Below, piece after piece: positions 35,707 to 41,643 of a stretch of 41,643 nt of DNA. The translations under genes and the position numbers were made by a program. The notes beneath the pieces are model-generated. The model had not been told where the DNA came from, did no database searches, and saw only the letters and a list, made by a program, of their open reading frames with translations. The stretch is from Phycisphaerales bacterium. GTDB lineage: Bacteria > Planctomycetota > Phycisphaerae > Phycisphaerales > UBA1924. The first letter of the stretch is position 1; each line of letters starts with the position of its first letter. Location: NCBI GenBank assembly GCA_022843565.1, contig JALHNK010000011.1, positions 1 through 41,643 of the forward strand, written 5' to 3'.

Positions 35707-38700
35707 TCAGGGGGCGGCACGAACGCGGTCCTCGATCGACTTCAGTTCGTCGCCGTGCTGCTCAAGGATGCGGGGATCCTCCACAGCCCACGTCCGCACT
35801 TCGCGCAGCAGTGCCTCGGCGGTGGTGCGTTCGCCGCGTACGAGGCGGAGTTCGGCCAGATGGAGCGTCGCCGGCGTGCGTGAGATCGCGTCTTCCGCGA
35901 CGCCGCGCGACCGGAGGAACGCCGTCTCGGCCTTGTCGTACTGCTTGAGCTTGAAGTACGCCGAGCCGAGCGTGTCGGCGTAGCTGGGGTTGTCCTTGGC
36001 CGCGGCGAACGCCTTCTCGGCCAGCGGGAGCGCCTCGGACGCGCGATCAAGGTACTTCGACAGGAGGAACGCGATGTTATTCAAGAGCTTCGGGTCCTCG
36101 GGCGTGATGTCCAGGCAGCGCTTGAAGAACGCCGCGGAACGCTCGTAGTCCTTCTGTGAATAGCTGATCTCCGCGAGGAAGGTCAGGGCCGCGAGCTTGG
36201 TCTTGGCGTCCGTCGATGTCCCGACGAAGTCCTCGACTTTCTTGATGCCATCTGCACGCTTGTTCGGCAGAAGGGCCGCCAGGCGGGCCTGCTGGAATCG
36301 CATCTGCTCGGTCCAGCCCTCGGCCGGCGTCCGAGCCGCCAGGAATCGGATCGCCGCCTCGGTTCCGCCGAGCGCCGCGCCCACCTCATCAGTGAACCGC
36401 GTCGTCTCGTCGAGCACCGCGGGGTTCAGGAACTTCATCGCGCTGGCGGCGAGCCGCTCGGCATCCGCCGGCTTGCCCTGCGCCTGGGCCACGCGAGCCT
36501 TCGACAGCAGCATCGGGCCGCTCTCGTCGGCCTTCAGCTCCGGTGTCGCGAGGATCTGCTCGGCCTTGGCGACATCCGGCGGACTCAGCCGCAGCAGGCA
36601 GTCCACGTATCGGCCGGCGACCTGCGGCGTCTTGGCCTGGTCCCAGACCTTCCCGAGCATCCCCGCCTCTCGGGCGAAGTCTCGCTGCGACCGGAACAGG
36701 TCCGCCGCGATGCTGTACCAACGCGGGTCGCCCTTGGTTTCCTCGATGGCCTCGATCGCCAGGGCGTTCGCACGCTCGGATCGGCCGAGCTGCTGGAGCG
36801 CCCGGATCAGCAGCACGCGGGCCTCCTCGTTGGACGAGTCGGCCTTGATGCCTTCTTCCATCAGGGCGAGCATCTTGTCGGTGTTGCCCTGTCTCGCGAA
36901 CGAGTTGGCCAGCATCCGGCGCGCCGGGAAGAACCGTGAGTTCAACCGCAGGCACTCGGTCAGGTCCTGCTCCGCGTCGCGGACGTACTTCTCATCGGTG
37001 ATGTTGAACTGCGCTCGCTTGTACAGCGTCACCGGCTGGGCCGGTGCCGCCTTCACCGCGGCGTCGAGCGCCGCGCGGGCCTTGCTCTTGTCGCCGAGCC
37101 CCGCCTGGACCTCCGCGGTCAGCAGGTGGATCTGGAACACGTCGGCCCCGCCGGGTTTGGCCTGGGCCAGCAGCGCCGCCGCCTTGTCAAACTGGCCGAG
37201 GCGCGTGTGGCACTCGACGATGCGCTTCAGCAGGAGCTGGCTGTCATCATCCTTGATCGCCGCACGCACGCGCTCGTAGGCCACGATGGCCTTCTCGAAC
37301 TCGTTGGCCGAGAACTGAAGGTCGCCGATCGTGCGATCGGCCTCCATGCGATCGGGCGATTGCGCCGCCCGGGCCCGCTCGAGGATCTCCATCGTCAGGT
37401 CGCCGAAGCCCAGGTTCCGCAGCGCGAACGCGAACGCCAGGTAGCCGTCAGCGCCCTTGGCGCCGGCCTTGTTCGCCTCGACAAAGTCGTCCGCGAACCG
37501 CAGCGCCTCATCCTTCTTCCCCGCCAGGATCGCCTGCGCCGCGTCCAGCACCTGGATCGCCGTCGCCTTCGATTCCCTCAGCTTCGCGATCGGCACCGCC
37601 GCCTGCTCGGGCTTCCGCAGGCGCACGTACCACTCCGCCAGCTTCGCGGTGTTGATCAGGTTCGTCGGGTCGCCGTCAAAGATCCGCTGGCGACGCACGA
37701 TCGCGGCATCGCGATCGCCAAAGTCAAACTCCATGTCCAGCAGCAGGCTCGAGAACTCCGGGTCGCCACCGACCAGCCGGTTCCGCTCGCGTGCTTCACG
37801 CAGGGCCTCGGCGTTCTGGCCCAGGCTGAGCTGCGTGCGGGCCAGCAGCAGCGCCGCCCGCGGGTCGTTGTTCTTGATCTGCAGCGAGCGCGTCAGCGCG
37901 TTGCGAGCGCCCTCGAACTGCCGATCCGCCATCCGCGCCTCACCGAGCAACCTCCAGGGCAACGGGTTCAGCTTGTCCTTCTCCGTCAGCTCCTGGGCGA
38001 TGCGCAGTGCGTCCTGCACCTTGCCCTCCAGCAGCAGCACGCGGATCTGGTACGTCTTGCCGTTGAACGCGTCGATGTTCTTTGCGGCCGCCTTCTCGGC
38101 GATCCTGGCCGCTTCCTCCGTCCGCTTGCCGGCGATCGCGTTCTCGAACCGCACCGCCAGCACCGTCGGATCATCGGGCGCGAGCTTCTCGGCCTTGTCG
38201 AAGGTCGCCGCGGCTTCCTCGCGCTTGCCGCTCTGCTCCTGCATGATCGCGATGCGGATGAGCTTGCTCAGCTCCGGCAGGTCGCTCTTCTCGATCTCCT
38301 TGATCGCGTCGGCCAGCGGGTCCGGCGACTCGATCAGCGCCTTGAGCCTCAGCGTCGCCTCATCGGTCGGGTTCTTGGCCAGAATCTTGTCGACGCCGAT
38401 CTTCGCCGTCGCCATGTCGTTGAGGCGGATCGCCCGCTGGACCGTCGCGTTGAGCCGCTGCGGATCATCGGCGCGGTTGACCAGGTCCGCCGCGAGAAGC
38501 TTGGCGGCCTCGATGTCCGGCGCCGTCTCCATCAGCATGGTCTCGAGCCTGTTGAAGTCGCGGATCCACGGGTCGGCGCTCTTGCTGCCGTCGGAGATGA
38601 GCTTGATCTGGGACAGTTGGTTCTGGAACTCGGGGTTGCTCGGGTCGTCGGCCAGCAACTGCTCGATGATCGCGATCGCCGCCGGGTAGTTCTGCTGTTG

Positions 38701-40254
38701 CACCTCGATCTGCGCCAGCATCCGCAGCGAGTCGAGCGTCGGACGCTTGATGTCGTTCATCCGCTGGAGCTGCTGCTTGGCGCCGCCGATGTTGCCCTGG
38801 CGATACAGCACCCGCGCGAGCATGAACAGCCCGCGCTGGTCGTTGTTGTCCGTCCGGTCGTTGTACTCCGTCAGCAACTGCCGCACGCGCGTGCCATCAC
38901 CCGCGGCGTCAGCGATCTTCGCGTCCAGCATCAGCAGCGCCGGGTCCGCGGCGCTGCCGACCTTCTTGGCATAGGCCTCGCGATACCCCTTGGCACGGTC
39001 CAGGTGCTTCGTCGCCTCATCGGCCTTGCCGTCGGTCGCCGCCTTGTTCCACTGCGCCAGCGCCGCGTCGGCCTGACGCGCCACTGCCGCGTTGCGCAGC
39101 GAGAAGAGCGCCAGCCCCTCGACCGACAGCGGCACGTTGGGCATCTTCTCAAGCTCGCCAAAGAACGCCTCGGCCTCGACCGGGCGGTTCAGCGCGTCCA
39201 GGGCCATGTCGGCCTTCTGGGCCCGCAGCAGCGCGCTATTGGGCTGCCCCTTGATCATGTGATCAAAGACCGACATCACCTTCTCGAAGAAACCTTCGGG
39301 CGGGTTTGTCGCCAGGTACACATAGATCGCGCTGATCGCCGTCTGTGAACGCACCGTCTTGGGATCAGACTTCAGCACGGACTCGATCGCGAGCAACCCC
39401 TCGGCCTGCTGGCTCATCGCCAGCACCATCGGCTTGGACTTGCCCTTGTCCAAGCGCGCGGCCTCTCGCATGTTCACCTGCGAGAGCAGCACCTGAGCCT
39501 CGGCGCCGGGCGGGCTGAGCGCGATGAAGTCTGACAGAATCTTCCTCGTTTCAGCCAGCAACTGATCAGCAACCACGTCGTTGCTGCCACGGCGCGCATT
39601 GGCCATCTCGTTGAGCTTGAGCTGCGCCATCGCGACCGCAGCCTCGGAGTCCTTCGGATCCAGCTTCAGCGCGACCTGAAGGTCTTCGACCATCTGCGCG
39701 TAGTCCTGCGGCTTCAGCTCGATGCGGCTCATCACCATCTGCGAGCGCGCAACGCCGCGGAACCGCCGGAGCTGCTCGCGATTCGCGTCCGAATCCGGGA
39801 ACAGCCGCATCGCCTTCTCGATTTCCGTCACGTAGTTGTTCCAGCTCACCGCGTCGCGTTGCGCGCGGCGCATGTCCTCGAGCATCGCGCCAAGGAACGC
39901 GCTGTGCGACTTCACGTCCGTGCGGCGGACCGTCGCCAGCTGCATCATCGCCGCGACGTACTCGCGCGTCAGGCGCTCCTGATACTGCTGCTGCGTCGCC
40001 GGCGTGGACTTGGCCATCGCGTCGATCCACTTCTCCAGGTACGCGGTGTTCGTCTTCTCTTTGTTCACGGCGTTGCCGTAGAACCGGATCGCCTTGTCCC
40101 AGTCCCCGGCTGCCGCCGCAGTGTCGCCCTGGCGGATGTTGTCCGCCGCGGACTTCGAGCCGAGGAAGACATACGCCGCGCCCACGCCCAGGCACACGCA
40201 CAGAAGCCCGGCACTGAGAGCGATCACGAACTTTTTATTGACTTGGGAGGCCAT
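35707..40254 (-). CDS. Giant TPR-repeat protein of the exosortase/polysaccharide locus (PrsT-like)
   Basis: 1515 residues with one N-terminal helix (about 9-30, KKFVIALSAGLLCVCLGVGAAYVF), which is a signal anchor, followed almost wholly by tetratricopeptide-type helical repeats, for example DWDKAIRFYGNAV near the start and SYADTLGSAYFKLKQYDKAE near the end. No catalytic motif is seen. It resembles in layout the PEP-CTERM-system TPR protein PrsT, which is usually about 900 residues; this one is much longer. Its place between exosortase-EpsI and the Wzc-like protein suggests a periplasmic scaffold for polysaccharide or protein export. I chose the ATG at 40254, with GAAGGG seven bases upstream; a GTG five codons before it is possible. 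Confidence 0.9.
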   Translation of the reverse strand: MASQVNKKFVIALSAGLLCVCLGVGAAYVFLGSKSAADNIRQGDTAAAAGDWDKAIRFYGNAVNKEKTNTAYLEKWIDAMAKSTPATQQQYQERLTREYVAAMMQLATVRRTDVKSHSAFLGAMLEDMRRAQRDAVSWNNYVTEIEKAMRLFPDSDANREQLRRFRGVARSQMVMSRIELKPQDYAQMVEDLQVALKLDPKDSEAAVAMAQLKLNEMANARRGSNDVVADQLLAETRKILSDFIALSPPGAEAQVLLSQVNMREAARLDKGKSKPMVLAMSQQAEGLLAIESVLKSDPKTVRSQTAISAIYVYLATNPPEGFFEKVMSVFDHMIKGQPNSALLRAQKADMALDALNRPVEAEAFFGELEKMPNVPLSVEGLALFSLRNAAVARQADAALAQWNKAATDGKADEATKHLDRAKGYREAYAKKVGSAADPALLMLDAKIADAAGDGTRVRQLLTEYNDRTDNNDQRGLFMLARVLYRQGNIGGAKQQLQRMNDIKRPTLDSLRMLAQIEVQQQNYPAAIAIIEQLLADDPSNPEFQNQLSQIKLISDGSKSADPWIRDFNRLETMLMETAPDIEAAKLLAADLVNRADDPQRLNATVQRAIRLNDMATAKIGVDKILAKNPTDEATLRLKALIESPDPLADAIKEIEKSDLPELSKLIRIAIMQEQSGKREEAAATFDKAEKLAPDDPTVLAVRFENAIAGKRTEEAARIAEKAAAKNIDAFNGKTYQIRVLLLEGKVQDALRIAQELTEKDKLNPLPWRLLGEARMADRQFEGARNALTRSLQIKNNDPRAALLLARTQLSLGQNAEALREARERNRLVGGDPEFSSLLLDMEFDFGDRDAAIVRRQRIFDGDPTNLINTAKLAEWYVRLRKPEQAAVPIAKLRESKATAIQVLDAAQAILAGKKDEALRFADDFVEANKAGAKGADGYLAFAFALRNLGFGDLTMEILERARAAQSPDRMEADRTIGDLQFSANEFEKAIVAYERVRAAIKDDDSQLLLKRIVECHTRLGQFDKAAALLAQAKPGGADVFQIHLLTAEVQAGLGDKSKARAALDAAVKAAPAQPVTLYKRAQFNITDEKYVRDAEQDLTECLRLNSRFFPARRMLANSFARQGNTDKMLALMEEGIKADSSNEEARVLLIRALQQLGRSERANALAIEAIEETKGDPRWYSIAADLFRSQRDFAREAGMLGKVWDQAKTPQVAGRYVDCLLRLSPPDVAKAEQILATPELKADESGPMLLSKARVAQAQGKPADAERLAASAMKFLNPAVLDETTRFTDEVGAALGGTEAAIRFLAARTPAEGWTEQMRFQQARLAALLPNKRADGIKKVEDFVGTSTDAKTKLAALTFLAEISYSQKDYERSAAFFKRCLDITPEDPKLLNNIAFLLSKYLDRASEALPLAEKAFAAAKDNPSYADTLGSAYFKLKQYDKAETAFLRSRGVAEDAISRTPATLHLAELRLVRGERTTAEALLREVRTWAVEDPRILEQHGDELKSIEDRVRAAP

Positions 40255-40342
40255 CGTTCTGCCCTTCACGAGTGAGTACTTCGAGTCACGATCCGATCGT
40301 CATCATCCATCGCCGCCGGCGCACCGCTGCGCGAAAGGGCGG

Positions 40343-41643
40343 TCACTGTTGCTTCGTTCTGTTCTTGTTCCGCGGGTTGTCCGGCGGGAAATCGCCGGTA
40401 TAGACCTCGCTCCAATCCGGCACGCACCGCATGATCTCCGGAAGCAGGTCGTCCATCAGCGAGCCGGCCAGAGCCGCGAGCTCTTCCTTGCTCTTGACCT
40501 CGCTGGAGCTGATCTGCACCTTCAGGTAGTACGCGTAGTCGTTGGTCAGCTCGAAGGCCAGCGTGCGCACACCCTCGGGCGAGCTCACGTGCCCGCCGTT
40601 GGCGATGAAGAAGTACCCCGCGTACAGCGAGCCGCTCTGCCCGGGGCCGGTGAACTGGGTCACGCGAAACCGGAGTTGCTCCGGAGCGCGAGGCATCAGC
40701 ACCCGCAGCGCCCCCGCTCGGGCCGTGTACACCTGGTTGGCCCACTCAGGGTTCACCGGCGACGCGACCGGCACCATCGACGTCATATCCAGCGGCACCG
40801 GCACGTCCGTCGGCGTGCTGTCCAGACTCCACCCCGCGCCCACCATGCAGCGATCCGGCACGTGCGGCACGGTATCGATCATCCCCGTGTAATACGCCAG
40901 GTGCAGCTCCACCGTCCGCGGCTTCTCGCCCTCGGCCGCGGTCTTCTGCGTGTACCAGCGCGACAGATAGTTCTGCGTCCCCAGTTCCTCCACGATCTCC
41001 TGGGACATCTGCACGTCCTTGCCACGCGCGATCCAGTTCGTCGTCTCCTTCGGCACCGCGCTCACCACGCGCCCGTCCGGCGGGTTGATCGGCAGCTTCT
41101 TCAGATACAGCTTCAGCGCGCTGACGGCCGTGGTGATCGACACCGCCGAGACCAGTAGCAACGCCACCGCCGTGATCGCCTGCGGCGACATGACACTTCG
41201 CCAGTTGATCTGAATCGGGGCGGCGCCGCGCGCACGGGTCGCGGTCCCCGCCGCCGGCTGGGGCTTGGTCTTCTTCGGCTTGGCGACCGCCGGCTCGACC
41301 ACCGCGCGCTTCAACGCCCAGACGATCCCCAGATACAGCAGGAAGCCGGGGATCAGCAGCAGCGTGCCGATGAACATGTGCGCCCCGCCGCCGGCGAGAT
41401 TCGGGTCCTTCAGCGATGCGATGCCCAGGACCGCGACGCGGATGATGTTCATCAGCAGCGCCACCGGCACGCCAAGCACCAGCAGCAACACGCGCTGCCA
41501 CCAGGGCTTCACCGCCACCAGCGCCACCGCCAGCCCCAGCGCCACAAACGCGATCACCATCCGCATGCCCGAGCACGCCTCGGCGACGTTCAGCGGGATC
41601 GGCGTGCCCGCCGAGTCGGTCACCGTGAGTTGATTGCCCGCGA
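40343..41643 (-). CDS. Exosortase-EpsI fusion (partial, 5' end beyond window)
   Basis: Membrane transpeptidase thought to cut and anchor C-terminally tagged surface proteins, fused to the exopolysaccharide-locus domain EpsI (DUF3485). The visible 433 residues hold the catalytic triad: Cys in VAEACSGMRM (bases 41573-41575), Arg in MNIIRVAV (41438-41440) and His in GGAHMFIGTLLLIPG (41378-41380). A Lys/Pro/Ala-rich linker follows, then a helix (AITAVALLLVSAVSITTAV), then the EpsI domain with TTNWIARG, HLAYYTGMIDTVPHVPDRC and the GW after it. The first half of the exosortase, with its N-terminal helices, lies to the right. The frame is open to the edge, so the first in-window GTG is not the true start. 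No sorted substrate is seen in the window. Confidence 0.93.
   Translation of the reverse strand, partial: AGNQLTVTDSAGTPIPLNVAEACSGMRMVIAFVALGLAVALVAVKPWWQRVLLLVLGVPVALLMNIIRVAVLGIASLKDPNLAGGGAHMFIGTLLLIPGFLLYLGIVWALKRAVVEPAVAKPKKTKPQPAAGTATRARGAAPIQINWRSVMSPQAITAVALLLVSAVSITTAVSALKLYLKKLPINPPDGRVVSAVPKETTNWIARGKDVQMSQEIVEELGTQNYLSRWYTQKTAAEGEKPRTVELHLAYYTGMIDTVPHVPDRCMVGAGWSLDSTPTDVPVPLDMTSMVPVASPVNPEWANQVYTARAGALRVLMPRAPEQLRFRVTQFTGPGQSGSLYAGYFFIANGGHVSSPEGVRTLAFELTNDYAYYLKVQISSSEVKSKEELAALAGSLMDDLLPEIMRCVPDWSEVYTGDFPPDNPRNKNRTKQQ

Noticed and set aside
37126-39348. A 740-codon open frame on the plus strand inside the TPR gene (likewise 1653-3608 and 21904-23949)
   Set aside because: Antisense frames opposite recognised genes, with Arg/His/Leu-rich products and no family motifs or start signals.

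Overview
The window looks like chromosomal DNA of a planctomycete, most likely from the Phycisphaerae. This is inferred from gene content, not from a marker gene. It is GC-rich and holds an alternative complex III (ACIII) operon beside an A2-type caa3 oxidase, a DUF1800/DUF1501 pair, and an exosortase-EpsI fusion in an exopolysaccharide locus with a very large TPR protein. I see no RNA genes, insertion sequences, phage genes or CRISPR arrays. About 21 protein genes are supported; the first and last are cut by the window edges.

Region 1 (1-15459) is a respiratory block. On the minus strand, in transcription order, it reads actA, actB, actC, actD, actE, actF, a 153-residue single-helix membrane protein, a SCO copper chaperone, coxB with a fused cytochrome c, and coxA (cut by the left edge). 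Divergent from actA is a long heme A synthase, ctaA. Together these would take electrons from quinol through ACIII to a caa3 oxidase, with copper and heme A assembly factors encoded alongside. Five of the membrane-complex proteins carry histidine/glycine-rich tails.

Region 2 (15739-20528, plus strand) holds DUF1800, DUF1501 with a Tat signal, and a membrane-anchored HAMP/SpoIIE-type phosphatase. Region 3 (20583-26943, minus strand) holds rplU, typA/bipA, an unrecognised exported 673-residue protein, and an outer-membrane porin.

Region 4 (27400-30597, plus strand) is a PhoB/PhoR-like two-component pair followed closely by a divergent tsaB. The spacer between the porin and the regulator carries the same two-part promoter-like module in both orientations, which suggests that they are controlled together.

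Region 5 (30602-41643, minus strand) is an envelope-polysaccharide locus: exosortase-EpsI (cut by the right edge), a 1515-residue TPR protein, a Wzc-like chain-length protein whose kinase P-loop lacks its lysine, a sugar-nucleotide epimerase, and a WecA/MraY-like initiating phosphotransferase.

Several intergenic spacers contain short degenerate repeat words (GTGCCT, CCAGTGCC, GCAATCGG, GCGAGTCGC types), often as inverted arms that could fold in RNA. They recur across unrelated spacers and are the main structure that the genes do not explain.
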